This document shows, piece by piece, positions 1-6,713 of a stretch of DNA of 18,140 nucleotides (its first letter is position 1; the number at the start of each line of letters is the position of its first letter). The notes under the pieces are model-generated. The model had not been told where the DNA came from, searched no databases, and saw only the letters and a list, made by a program, of their open reading frames with translations. The position numbers were made by a program, and so were the translations under genes. Location: positions 1 through 18,140 of the forward strand of contig DATMIW010000030.1 of the NCBI GenBank assembly GCA_035554115.1. Direction: 5' to 3'. This stretch comes from CAXTSE01 sp035554115. GTDB lineage: Bacteria > Actinomycetota > Actinomycetes > Actinomycetales > Microbacteriaceae.

Positions 1-40
1 GCTGGTCGCCAACCTGGCCAAGGCCAACCGCCTTCCGTAG
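1..40 (+). CDS. C-terminal tail of an upstream gene (partial)
   Basis: The first 40 bases read in one frame (codons from base 2) as LVANLAKANRLP followed by TAG at 38-40. This sits nine bases before the ATG of the next gene and looks like the end of a coding region that begins outside the window. Twelve residues are too few to name a family. The same-strand spacing to the DUF4287 gene would fit an operon, but this is inference. Confidence 0.35.
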   Translation, partial: LVANLAKANRLP

Positions 41-49
41 TCTGACCCC

Positions 50-340
50 ATGTCATTCCAGGCGTATCTCGACAACATCGAAGACAAGACGTGCCTCACC
101 CCGCGGCAGTTCATCGAGCTCGCGCACGAGCGCGGACTCGATGCTCCGGGAACGAAGGCTGGCGCGATCGTCACCTGGTTGGCGGACGACTACGAGCTGG
201 GGCGTGGGCATGCCATGGCGCTGGTGCATGTGATCCAGAAGGGGCCGAAGATCAGCTCCAAGCATGTCGGCACCGATACGGCGCACAGCGACCCGTCGGA
301 CGAACTCTGGCTCGACGGCAAGGCGACGAAGCCGCAGTAG
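50..340 (+). CDS. DUF4287 domain-containing protein
   Basis: A 96-residue soluble protein. Its N-terminal two thirds match my knowledge of the DUF4287 family: SFQAYLDNIEDKT at the start, then PRQFIELAHERG and a KAGAIVTWLADDYELGRGHAMALVHVI segment at roughly residues 36-63. Length is normal for single-domain members. The family has no established biochemical role; members are small cytoplasmic proteins common in actinobacteria and often lie beside DUF1801 or DUF5655 proteins. There is no signal peptide or membrane segment. The charged C-terminal tail (about 25 residues) is probably disordered. The gene converges on the aldo/keto reductase with 15 bases between the stop codons, and no hairpin terminator is visible between them. 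The ATG at 50 is the only sensible start; no strong Shine-Dalgarno sequence precedes it. Confidence 0.85.
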   Translation: MSFQAYLDNIEDKTCLTPRQFIELAHERGLDAPGTKAGAIVTWLADDYELGRGHAMALVHVIQKGPKISSKHVGTDTAHSDPSDELWLDGKATKPQ

Positions 341-355
341 CGACCAGCCCCGCGC

Positions 356-1174
356 CTACTTCTCCGAACCAAACCCGTCCAACAGAGCAACATCTTCCGC
401 CGAAATCTCGAAGTCGACGTCCGCGTTCTCCACAATCCGCGACGGGGTCGTGGTCTTCGGCAGGGGCAGCGTCCCCTTCTGCAGCGTGTACCGGATGGCG
501 AGCTGCGCAGTCGTCTTGCCGTAGCGGTCCGCGATCTCCCGCAGTCGCGCGTCGCCGATCAGCTCACCCGTCGCGAGCGGCGAGTACGCCTCGACCAGGA
601 TTCCGTTCGCCGCGCAGTAGGCGACCACATCATCCAGCGTGTGACCGACGTAGTACTGGATCTGGTTCGCCTGGGGCACAACCCCCGTTGCGTCGATGAG
701 CGATTGGATCTGCGGGCCGTCAAAGTTGGAGACGCCGATTGCGCGGGCTCCGCCGGCATCGGCGATCTCGATGAGGGCGCGCCAGGCGGCGATGTTGCCC
801 TCCGTGTAGTCGGCGCCGCACTCCTCCCACGGCCATGGCGCGTGGATGAGGTAGAGGTCGACGTAGCCGAGGTCGAGCAGCCCTGTGGACGTCGCGAATG
901 AGGCTTTCGCGGCGTCGAAGCCTTTGACGTCGGCGGGGAGTTTCGTGGTCACGAAGATCTCGCTGCGGGGGATCCCGCTGTCGCGAACAGCCTTGCCGAC
1001 GCTCTCCTCGTTGCCATAGCCGCGGGCCGAATCGATGTGGCGGTAGCCGGCATCCAGTGCGGCGCGCACTGCGTCATAGGTGATCTGTCCGTCGGGAACC
1101 TGCCAGGTGCCGAAACCGATCTTCGGAATCTGGACGCCGTTCGCGAGGGTGTAGGTGTCGGTGAGGATGGGCAT
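356..1174 (-). CDS. Aldo/keto reductase (2,5-diketo-D-gluconate reductase-like)
   Basis: A 272-residue cytosolic NADPH-dependent oxidoreductase of the AKR superfamily, complete at family length. It opens with the usual short beta-hairpin (TLANGVQIPKIGFGTWQV). The catalytic tetrad is visible: Asp48 and Tyr53 in HIDSARGYGNE, Lys78 in VTTKLP and His111 in YLIHAPWPW. The cofactor-side motifs GVSNF (about residue 147) and the late LPLPKTTTPSRIVEN phosphate-binding segment (about 238-252) are present. The overall pattern fits the AKR5/prokaryotic 2,5-diketogluconate reductase and general aldehyde reductase group. The true substrate cannot be read from sequence. The ATG at 1174 has no obvious ribosome-binding site. 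The gene diverges from the small open frame at 1246. Confidence 0.93.
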   Translation of the reverse strand: MPILTDTYTLANGVQIPKIGFGTWQVPDGQITYDAVRAALDAGYRHIDSARGYGNEESVGKAVRDSGIPRSEIFVTTKLPADVKGFDAAKASFATSTGLLDLGYVDLYLIHAPWPWEECGADYTEGNIAAWRALIEIADAGGARAIGVSNFDGPQIQSLIDATGVVPQANQIQYYVGHTLDDVVAYCAANGILVEAYSPLATGELIGDARLREIADRYGKTTAQLAIRYTLQKGTLPLPKTTTPSRIVENADVDFEISAEDVALLDGFGSEK

Positions 1175-1245
1175 GGTTCAACGCTACGTCAGCTACCCCC
1201 AAAGACGGGCTGGGCAGCGGCCGCCATCGACGACAGAGTGGGCGT

Positions 1246-1464
1246 GTGAGCGAACTTCGGCAAGAAATCTATCCCCGCAAGTGGCTCTCCGGCGGTGATG
1301 TTCCCGCTCCGATTGCTGTGACTGCTCGCGGCCGCACTGGCCTGCTGTCACAACGCGACTCCAAGCAGCCGACCACCATCGATATGGTGCTGACGGCCCT
1401 CGTGGGTCCGGCCGTGATGGTCAGCGCAGCGTGGTACGTGTTCTCGCAGGCGTTCGGTAGCTGA
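1246..1464 (+). CDS. Small hypothetical protein with one C-terminal membrane helix
   Basis: A 72-residue open frame starting with GTG, divergent from the aldo/keto reductase. The first half is polar and basic (QEIYPRKW, TARGRTG, QRDSKQ). Residues about 47-66 (MVLTALVGPAVMVSAAWYVF) form one plausible transmembrane helix followed by a four-residue tail. This suggests a small single-pass membrane protein if it is expressed. I do not recognise a family. The start has only a weak purine-rich upstream stretch and the frame could be accidental, although no better gene occupies the interval. Confidence 0.4.
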   Translation: MSELRQEIYPRKWLSGGDVPAPIAVTARGRTGLLSQRDSKQPTTIDMVLTALVGPAVMVSAAWYVFSQAFGS

Positions 1465-1529
1465 GGCGTCCATACGCGGTGGGGTTGCCCGCTTGGCGTT
1501 GCTCTGCGTGATAAATCGTCGTCGGGCAT

Positions 1530-1547
1530 TGTCATAAATACTTGACA
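1530..1547. promoter_or_regulatory. Operator-like inverted repeat, site 1 (over the -35)
   Basis: TGTCATAAATACTTGACA is an 18-bp site with half-sites TGTCA and TGACA separated by eight bases. It ends exactly on the TTGACA -35 box of the operon promoter. A second copy of the same architecture lies 46 bp downstream. Inferred to bind the XRE-type regulator encoded in the same operon. Confidence 0.6.
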
Positions 1548-1570
1548 CGAGGTCGCGTGCGCTTTACATT
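1542..1570 (+). promoter_or_regulatory. Sigma-70-type promoter of the membrane protein/XRE/oxidoreductase operon
   Basis: A perfect TTGACA (1542-1547), 17 bases, then TACATT (1565-1570). The start of transcription would fall near 1577. A strong AAGGAG ribosome-binding site at 1601-1606 follows, six bases before the ATG at 1613. The region is visibly more AT-rich than the flanking genes. Confidence 0.75.
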
Positions 1571-1575
1571 TGGCA

Positions 1576-1593
1576 TGTCGAGTTTTCTTGACA
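1576..1593. promoter_or_regulatory. Operator-like inverted repeat, site 2 (over the transcription start)
   Basis: TGTCGAGTTTTCTTGACA has the same TGTC-N9-TGACA layout as site 1 and is identical to it at 12 of 18 positions. It lies within a longer imperfect palindrome at 1574-1595 (CATGTCGAG / CTTGACATG). It covers the predicted transcription start, a classic repressor position. Confidence 0.6.
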
Positions 1594-1612
1594 TGACCCG
1601 AAGGAGCGGCAC

Positions 1613-2041
1613 ATGCCCAACGAAGAGAAACGCAGCTGGATCAACGGGATCGTCACCGTTGCGGGATACGTGACCTACCTGGTCCTCGTGCTGTCGCAAG
1701 CAGGCTCCAGGCCGCTTGTGGACGTCGGGTACCAGATCCCGCTCTTGAGCGTGATCGGCGGCGCGATCGTCGCGAGCATCCTGCTCAGCATTTTCGCTGG
1801 CCTCGACATTCCGCGCGGCGTCACCCACAAAGACCAGCGTGACCGCGAGATCGCAGCCTTCGGCGAGAAGGTCGGCCGCTCGTTCGTCGTGATCGGCGGC
1901 ATCGCAGCGCTGATCCTCGCGATGCTCGAAATCGACTGGTTCTGGATCGCGAACGTGCTCTACCTCGGCTTCGCCATTTCGAGCCTGCTCGATTCGATCA
2001 CGCGCGTCATTCTGTACCGGAAGGGGATGCCCCAGTGGTGA
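1613..2041 (+). CDS. Four-helix integral membrane protein, partner of an XRE regulator
   Basis: A 142-residue protein with a short polar N-terminus and four probable membrane helices at about residues 11-30, 42-63, 88-106 and 110-130. A charged cytoplasmic loop (THKDQRDREIAAFGEKVGRS, about 70-89) separates the two helix pairs. It resembles the small membrane proteins encoded immediately before short XRE regulators in many Firmicutes and Actinobacteria (DUF2178/DUF3796-like pairs). The exact family is not certain. The start is set by a strong AAGGAG at 1601-1606. Its TGA overlaps the GTG start codons of the regulator gene, so the two are probably translationally coupled. Function is unknown; by context it may sense or relay a membrane signal to the regulator. 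Confidence 0.8.
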   Translation: MPNEEKRSWINGIVTVAGYVTYLVLVLSQAGSRPLVDVGYQIPLLSVIGGAIVASILLSIFAGLDIPRGVTHKDQRDREIAAFGEKVGRSFVVIGGIAALILAMLEIDWFWIANVLYLGFAISSLLDSITRVILYRKGMPQW

Positions 2042-2253
2042 AGCCGACAGCCGTCACGAACTCCATCCGCGCCCTGCGTTTCGCGCATGGCGAGATGACC
2101 CAGGCCGAGCTCGCCGACCGGATCGGCATGACCCGGCAGACGGTTATCGCCATCGAGCAGGGGCGCTACTCCCCCTCGCTCGAGTCTGCGTTCCAGATCG
2201 CCCGAGTCTTCGGGGTTCCCCTCGACGACGTGTTCCAGTACCCGGAGGCCTAG
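2035..2253 (+). CDS. Short XRE-family helix-turn-helix transcriptional regulator
   Basis: A 72-residue protein that is essentially one HTH_3 domain. MTQAELADRIGMTRQTVIAIEQGRYSPSLESAFQIARVFGVPLDDVF shows the canonical helix 2 (QAELADRIG), recognition helix (TRQTVIAIEQG) and the PSLxxAFxIAxxFxVxxxxxF ending typical of the short stand-alone XRE regulators. It has no sensory domain, so its partner is presumably the membrane protein whose gene it overlaps. Two consecutive GTG codons (2035 and 2038) are possible starts. AAGGGG at 2021-2026 gives eight-base spacing to the first, while the second gives a GTGA overlap. The likely binding sites are the two TGTC-N9-TGACA elements at the operon promoter, implying autoregulation (inference). 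Confidence 0.9.
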   Translation: MVKPTAVTNSIRALRFAHGEMTQAELADRIGMTRQTVIAIEQGRYSPSLESAFQIARVFGVPLDDVFQYPEA

Positions 2254-2255
2254 CC

Positions 2256-3227
2256 ATGCGCGCGATAGTTCACGACATCTACGGCGAGGCCGATGTTCTG
2301 CAGGAGCGCGACATGCCGCGTCCTGTGCCTCGCGATTCAGAGGTGCTGATCCGCGTTCATGCGGCCGGTGTGGATGCGGGAGTCTGGCATCTCATGACCG
2401 GCACGCCGCTGCTGATCCGGCCGTTTCTCGGCTTTCGCGGACCTCGGCAGAAGGTGCGCGGCATCGATGTCGCGGGTGTCATCGAGCAGCTGGGATCCGG
2501 CGTCACCGAGTTCGCGGTCGGCGATGAGGTGTTCGGCACCTGCGGCTCTGGCTCCTTCGCGGAGTACGCCGTGACGACGCCGCGGCGGCTCGCGCATAAG
2601 CCCGCGGGGATGTCGTTCGAGGCTGCGGCGGCTGTGCCGATCTCGGGTGGGACGGCGCTTCAGGCGCTGCGGGCTGCGCGCGTCGTTGCTGGCCAGCAGG
2701 TGCTCATTATCGGGGCTTCGGGAGGCGTCGGCTCCTTTGCGGTGCAGCTCGCGGTGGGGATGGGCGCGACAGTGACAGCCGTGTGCCGCGCCGCGAAAGC
2801 GGACTTTGTGACGGGGCTCGGGGCATCCCGTGTTCTTGACTACGCGACGCAGCCGCTCTCTGCGGCGGTCGGGCCGTTCGAAGCGATCATCGACATCGCG
2901 GGAAATGCATCCCTTGCGTCGCTTCGGCGGCTGCTGACGCCGACCGGTCGCGTGGTGATTGTGGGCGGGGAACAGGGTGGCGCCGTACTTGGCGGCATGG
3001 AGCGGAACCTTGCGGCGGGGGTGGTCTCGTTGTTCGCGAAGCAGAGCATGCAGGGGCTGATCTCGCGGGAGCGCGGGAGCGACTTCGTTGAGCTGGCGGG
3101 CTTGATCGAGGCTGGTGCGCTTACGCCGGCTGTGGATCGGACGTTCCCGCTGGCCGAAGCCCCGGATGCGGTGCGGGCGCTGCGCTCGGGTTCAGTGCGC
3201 GGCAAGGTGGTTGTGGCTGTCTTCTAG
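2256..3227 (+). CDS. Zinc-independent medium-chain dehydrogenase / NADPH:quinone oxidoreductase
   Basis: A 323-residue cytosolic MDR-superfamily oxidoreductase of normal length. It has an N-terminal GroES-like domain (MRAIVHDIYGEADVLQERD through VGDEVFGTCGSGSFAEYAV, about 1-110). A Rossmann cofactor domain with the signature GASGGVGSFAVQLA at about 153-166 follows. The catalytic and structural cysteine clusters of alcohol dehydrogenases are absent, which places it with quinone/enone reductases of the AdhP-like or Qor type. The ATG at 2256 follows the regulator stop by two bases and has CGGAGG at about 2242-2247. It is therefore the third gene of the operon and probably the metabolic output of the regulator. 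It converges with the toxin remnant, three bases away. Confidence 0.92.
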   Translation: MRAIVHDIYGEADVLQERDMPRPVPRDSEVLIRVHAAGVDAGVWHLMTGTPLLIRPFLGFRGPRQKVRGIDVAGVIEQLGSGVTEFAVGDEVFGTCGSGSFAEYAVTTPRRLAHKPAGMSFEAAAAVPISGGTALQALRAARVVAGQQVLIIGASGGVGSFAVQLAVGMGATVTAVCRAAKADFVTGLGASRVLDYATQPLSAAVGPFEAIIDIAGNASLASLRRLLTPTGRVVIVGGEQGGAVLGGMERNLAAGVVSLFAKQSMQGLISRERGSDFVELAGLIEAGALTPAVDRTFPLAEAPDAVRALRSGSVRGKVVVAVF

Positions 3228-3230
3228 GGC

Positions 3231-4043
3231 CTAAAGACGATCGACGACCGCCTGCATCAAGGCACGTCGGCGATCCGCGTCCCCGAGGCTTCGCAACTGC
3301 GGAACGCTCGAAGCAAGGTATGTCGACATTCTCGTGCGACTCTCCGCCGTCCAGAGCTCGCTAAGTCGCCGTGAGAATTCCGGGCCGATAGCGCTGCGAA
3401 TGTCACGGCCGAGGGCGGACACTGCTGCTAGTTCAGCGTCATATTCGGCATCGACAAGTAGGTCGATATCTTTGGTCCAAAGACGCTCCTGGAGCGGAAT
3501 CAGTTGAACGCACCAATAGAGCACAAGTCCGACGTCAGACGCGTCCTTCACATTCCCGTAGCTGGACCTATCTACCCATGCTTTGAGCTTGAGTGCGGCA
3601 TAGCCTTCGATCGTCGGGACTCGACAATGCGTGTCCGCTCCGTCGCTCGCGAGGTCCGCGAGGTCGTAGACGCGAGACATTGCAAATACATCCAAAGGAT
3701 CGTTAGCACGCCACGGCGGCGTCAGAACTCCCGGTGGTGACTCAATCCCACCAAACGCCATGATGTCGACGTGTATCCCGGCGACGTCAAACCTCACCCC
3801 GGAGTCTCCGATCGGGGCCCCGCAGTCAATCGTTCAAAACTTTGCCAATCGGTAACCGCGATTGCCAGATCTAGGTCGGTTGTCGACACACAGGGGGAAG
3901 GTGTGCCCGAGGCGACGATGGATCAGCTCGCGAGCTTCCGCACCGATGAGCATCGGGGGCTTGAGTGGATCGAGCCTCGGTCGGAGCTCATCCAACACCG
4001 CGAATAGCGGGTCCTCATAGCTGATGACATACTGCGCGCTCAC
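3231..4043 (-). pseudogene. AbiEii-like nucleotidyltransferase toxin gene with two compensating frameshifts
   Basis: The gene starts with GTG at 4043 (SAQYVISYEDPLFAVLDELRP) and ends with TAG at 3231. In that frame the protein reads normally through LIGAEARELIHRRLGHTF, then runs into nonsense and a TGA at 3834-3836. It is normal again from VRFDVAGIHVDIMAFGG to the C-terminus. Between a G5 run at 3893-3897 and a C4 run at 3797-3800 the sensible peptide lies in another frame and reads STTDLDLAIAVTDW, the Asp-x-Asp metal-binding motif expected for a nucleotidyltransferase fold. Removing one base in the first run and adding one in the second restores a single protein of about 270 residues. The family fits type IV toxins (AbiEii/AbiGii). 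The gene overlaps the antitoxin stop by four bases (GTGA). It is either a real inactivating pair of mutations or a homopolymer sequencing error; without correction only pieces at 3834-4043 and 3231-3797 can be made. Confidence 0.75.
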
Positions 4044-4996
4044 AGGCCTGCCCGATATTCACGCGCAGCTTCCTGGACGCGTGGGTCGTCGGAACTCAGC
4101 AGATCGGCGTAAACGATCAGTGCAGGAGCTTCACCAGGTCGTTCGGATTCGGTGGCCGCCTCCGGCACAGTCCAGAATCTGCGGCGCACGAAGACATTGG
4201 GCTCCCCGTCGGCCCGCCAGCGGTTCATCATGATCAGCTCAGGGACAAGGTCGTTCACATACATGACGATCCTGGCCGGGCGGATCGCCAGAGATGGAGC
4301 CGATTCTCCGCTCAGACTGTATCCATCTCCGAACGTTCTCTCCGTCTGTTCAGCCCGGAATTCTCGAATACGGAGGCTCGGCCCAAGGAGCCCACCAAAC
4401 GATGCCGCCCACCCATCGATCAGGCGCTGCCGTCGCGTGTCGCTGTCGGGCCAGAGCCCCGATTCATTGCGTAGCGCCGAAATCGTCGTTTGCGTCAGAC
4501 CGAGAGACACTCCGGCGACACTGCTCACCTCCCGCAAGGGTGCCGTCATCAGATGTGGCCAGTTGAGCAGCGCAAAAATGACCTGGGCGCGCTTAGGGCT
4601 GTACAGCGTCTCGGTCGCGTATCCGGCAGACCTCGCACGGCCTTGGGCGGGAGTTTTCCTCCCTCGAACGTCGACGATCCAGCTGTCGCTTTCCAAATAT
4701 GCGTTCCCCATCGAATCCGCGTATTGGACTCCACGTCGACGAAGTGCGGCGGCGGTCTTCTCATTGATGTATTCGGACATGAAGAGCGTTCGCGAGGGGT
4801 CAATCCCTGGTCGCTCATCAATTTTCGACAGCGTGAGATGCCGCTTCACCTCGAACGCGCGGGTTTCCACGCTTCCCCGTCGGCCGATGGTGATCTCACC
4901 ATCTCCCATTTCGCCGGGAGTCCACGTGAACGCGACAGAGAAACCAAGGTTACGGATCGCCGCAGCTACCAGTTCGATGAGTTCCGATTCATCCAC
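4040..4996 (-). CDS. Type IV toxin-antitoxin system AbiEi-family antitoxin
   Basis: A 318-residue protein. The N-terminal ~120 residues carry a nuclease-like fold signature: polar helix, ITIGRRGSVETRAFEVKRHLT with the E-V-K core, then SRTLFMSEYINEKTAAALRRRGVQYADSMGNAYL. A winged-helix segment follows (APLREVSSVAGVSLGLTQTTISALRNESGL, about 152-182). A C-terminal domain with VPELIMMNRWRADGEPNVFVRRRFW and ALIVYADLLSSDDPRVQEAA completes it. This order matches the large AbiEi-type antitoxins encoded directly before AbiEii-like nucleotidyltransferases. Such antitoxins neutralise the toxin without binding it and repress their own promoter through inverted repeats. The frame fixes a GTG start at 4996, with GGAG six bases ahead; the ATG at 4992 is out of frame. 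An elaborate palindrome lies just upstream. Confidence 0.8.
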   Translation of the reverse strand: MDESELIELVAAAIRNLGFSVAFTWTPGEMGDGEITIGRRGSVETRAFEVKRHLTLSKIDERPGIDPSRTLFMSEYINEKTAAALRRRGVQYADSMGNAYLESDSWIVDVRGRKTPAQGRARSAGYATETLYSPKRAQVIFALLNWPHLMTAPLREVSSVAGVSLGLTQTTISALRNESGLWPDSDTRRQRLIDGWAASFGGLLGPSLRIREFRAEQTERTFGDGYSLSGESAPSLAIRPARIVMYVNDLVPELIMMNRWRADGEPNVFVRRRFWTVPEAATESERPGEAPALIVYADLLSSDDPRVQEAAREYRAGL

Positions 4997-5006
4997 GTCT
5001 CGCTCC

Positions 5007-5057
5007 GTTCATTATTTGGTGTTGTTCATTCTAAGTGAACATGCCCAAATAATGAAC
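5007..5057. promoter_or_regulatory. Concentric double palindrome in the antitoxin promoter
   Basis: GTTCATTATTTGG (5007-5019) is repeated perfectly in inverse as CCAAATAATGAAC (5045-5057). Between them TGTTCA (5023-5028) pairs with TGAACA (5036-5041). Both pairs are centred on base 5032. All four arms contain the core GTTCA(T/C)T, so this looks like four half-sites for a dimer of dimers. On the minus strand the centre holds TAGAAT (5033-5028), a good -10 box about 32 bases before the antitoxin GTG. Autorepression by the AbiEi protein is the expected role (inference from the family). Confidence 0.75.
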
Positions 5058-5455
5058 AGACCTTGCCAGAGCCATCCAAAGCCGCCCCACGGCGACCCGT
5101 GCCACGATACGGGCCGGTGCACCACTGTGTGGAACCAGCCCAGCATCCCGCCGCCGTCACGCACTACGGCGATGGGGTGCACGCCGGTCGACAGTGACGC
5201 CGGCAGGGTGACCTTCACAACGCCGGTGGCCGGGACGACGAAGGTGCCCAGGTGGGTCGGCTCGGAGAAGACCCACACGTCAACCGACTTTCCGGCGTTC
5301 GCCTTGCCGACTTTGATCGAGATCGTGGAGCCCGCCGCCGCAGTGGCCGGCCCGGTGACGTCGTTCTTCGTTGCGTGGGTGAACTCCGCCGTCGTCGGGG
5401 CGACGGGCGCGGGCGGGGGGTGTCGAGCACTTCTGCGTGCTGGGTCCGAGGAGTT
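5012..5455 (-). pseudogene. C-terminal domain fragment of a secreted/cell-surface protein
   Basis: An open frame without a start codon near its 5' end runs from just after an in-frame TGA at 5456-5458 to TAA at 5012-5014. It opens with a Pro/Thr/Ala linker (PPPAPVAPTTAEFTHATKND). An all-beta domain of about 75 residues follows, with VTGPATAAAGSTISIKVG, SVDVWVFSEPTHLGTF, VKVTLPASLSTGVHPIAVV and GMLGWFHTVV. This is the style of repeat found near the C-terminus of LPXTG-like or secreted proteins of Microbacteriaceae. No sorting signal follows; the frame instead runs into the toxin-antitoxin operator. A possible internal start is GTG at 5278. It is probably the remnant of a larger exported protein, perhaps a carbohydrate-active enzyme, cut at both ends. 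Confidence 0.6.
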
Positions 5456-5509
5456 TCAGGGCGCGCATGGGGTTCCGTTCTGCGGCAGATGGTGGGTGAA
5501 GGGCGTCGT

Positions 5510-6643
5510 TCAGGCCCGGAAGGCGGTGGCAGCTTCTTCGGCGAGGCGGCTTTGCCCTGCGTCGTTGGGGTGGAGGTGATCGCCACTGTCGTACTGGCTT
5601 GCCAGTGCGGTCGGGTTGGTGGGGGATTGCAGGGCTTCAGCGAAGTCGAGGACTGCTGCGCCGTGCGGGTGGGAACGGATCCAGTCGTTGACGTGGCCGC
5701 GGGTCTGCTCTCGTGCGGGGTCGTAGCCTTCGGCGGGCGTGAAGGGGGTGATGGTCGCGAGGGTTGGAGAGATGCCAGCCGACTGGCACCTGCGGATGAG
5801 GTCCGTGATGGACGCGGTGAGGTCCTCGAATGTCGGGACGGTGTCGTTGGGGGCTGAGGGTGATCCGGGGTGTCCGAGGTCGTTGGTGCCCAGCGCGATG
5901 ATGCTGTGGGTGACTCCGGATGTGTTCAGCACGTCGTCGTCGAAGCGGGTGAGCCCGGCGCGCCCGAAGAAGGCTCCCGCCCATCCGGCGCCGTCTTCGC
6001 GGAGCCGGTTGCCGGCTAGGCCTCGGTTGAGGAAGATGACCCCGGTTCCTTGCAGGAGCGCGGTTGCTTTGTTGGGCCATCCGGCGGCGGTGATGGAGTC
6101 ACCGAGGCACGCGACGATGGTTTGAGCGTTCGCGCCCGAGATTTCGATGTTGCGCAGGAGGGGCGCGGGCGGCATGTAGCTTGTGCCGCCGGGGCCCTCC
6201 ACCAGCGCGGGCGGCGGTGCAGGGAAGTTGAGGTCGCCGGCGTGATCGCCCCGCTCGGAAACCACCCAGGCTAGGCCCGCCAGATTTCCTGTCGCGTGCG
6301 GTGTGGGTTCAGGCAGGTAGAGGTCGATGGCCAGCTCGTCGCCCGCCGTCGTATGGATGTCGATCGGGTCGCTGGTCAGTTCGCCGCCGGGCGCCACCTC
6401 GGCGCTGAGCTCGCCGCTGAACGTCGCCTGGACAGAGGCGTCGCCGAGGACGGCGGCCGCGCTTCCGATGCGGATGGCTGTGGTTCCATGCTGGTTGGAC
6501 AGAGTGAAGCGCACATGGCTGCCGGTGAGGGCTATAGGGACGGTGAAGCGGAGCGTCACGTCGTGGGTCTCGGGAGCCATCCCGCGAATGTCGGTGACGG
6601 CCTGAGTCCAGGCGGTCTGCCAAGTGTGGGTGTCGTGTGTCAT
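5510..6643 (-). CDS. SGNH/GDSL-family hydrolase (probable carbohydrate or acyl esterase)
   Basis: A 377-residue protein from the ATG at 6643, which has GGAG nine bases upstream; an ATG at 6685 and an extended frame to 6754 are weaker alternatives. The N-terminal ~170 residues form a beta-sandwich accessory module (DVTLRFTVPIALTGSHVRFTLSNQHG). The SGNH catalytic domain follows. Block I is CLGDSIT with nucleophile Ser183, block II is NRGLAGNR, block III is LGTND (about 252-255), and block V is GDHLHPND with Asp355 and His358. No signal peptide is present, so it should act in the cytoplasm. It is the last intact gene of the GH3-transporter-GH78 operon, 70 bases after the rhamnosidase stop. By analogy with rhamnogalacturonan or xylan acetylesterases it may remove acyl groups from the imported glycoside, but the substrate is not determined. 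Confidence 0.9.
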   Translation of the reverse strand: MTHDTHTWQTAWTQAVTDIRGMAPETHDVTLRFTVPIALTGSHVRFTLSNQHGTTAIRIGSAAAVLGDASVQATFSGELSAEVAPGGELTSDPIDIHTTAGDELAIDLYLPEPTPHATGNLAGLAWVVSERGDHAGDLNFPAPPPALVEGPGGTSYMPPAPLLRNIEISGANAQTIVACLGDSITAAGWPNKATALLQGTGVIFLNRGLAGNRLREDGAGWAGAFFGRAGLTRFDDDVLNTSGVTHSIIALGTNDLGHPGSPSAPNDTVPTFEDLTASITDLIRRCQSAGISPTLATITPFTPAEGYDPAREQTRGHVNDWIRSHPHGAAVLDFAEALQSPTNPTALASQYDSGDHLHPNDAGQSRLAEEAATAFRA

Positions 6644-6713
6644 CTGCGATGACTCCGTTCTGCTGCTCGATTCACGCTCGTTCATGGTCGAACCTGGATG
6701 GTTTGCTCGGCGC

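Noticed and set aside
4152..5579. 475-codon plus-strand open frame across the antitoxin gene
   Set aside because: It crosses the promoter palindrome and the remnant, has Arg/Ser-rich shadow composition and no motif, whereas the minus strand encodes a coherent antitoxin.
5252..5857. Long plus-strand open frame opposite the SGNH hydrolase and the fragment at 5012-5455
   Set aside because: Composition is Arg/Gly/Val-rich with no recognisable motif; it is the antisense shadow of GC-rich codons in the SGNH gene.
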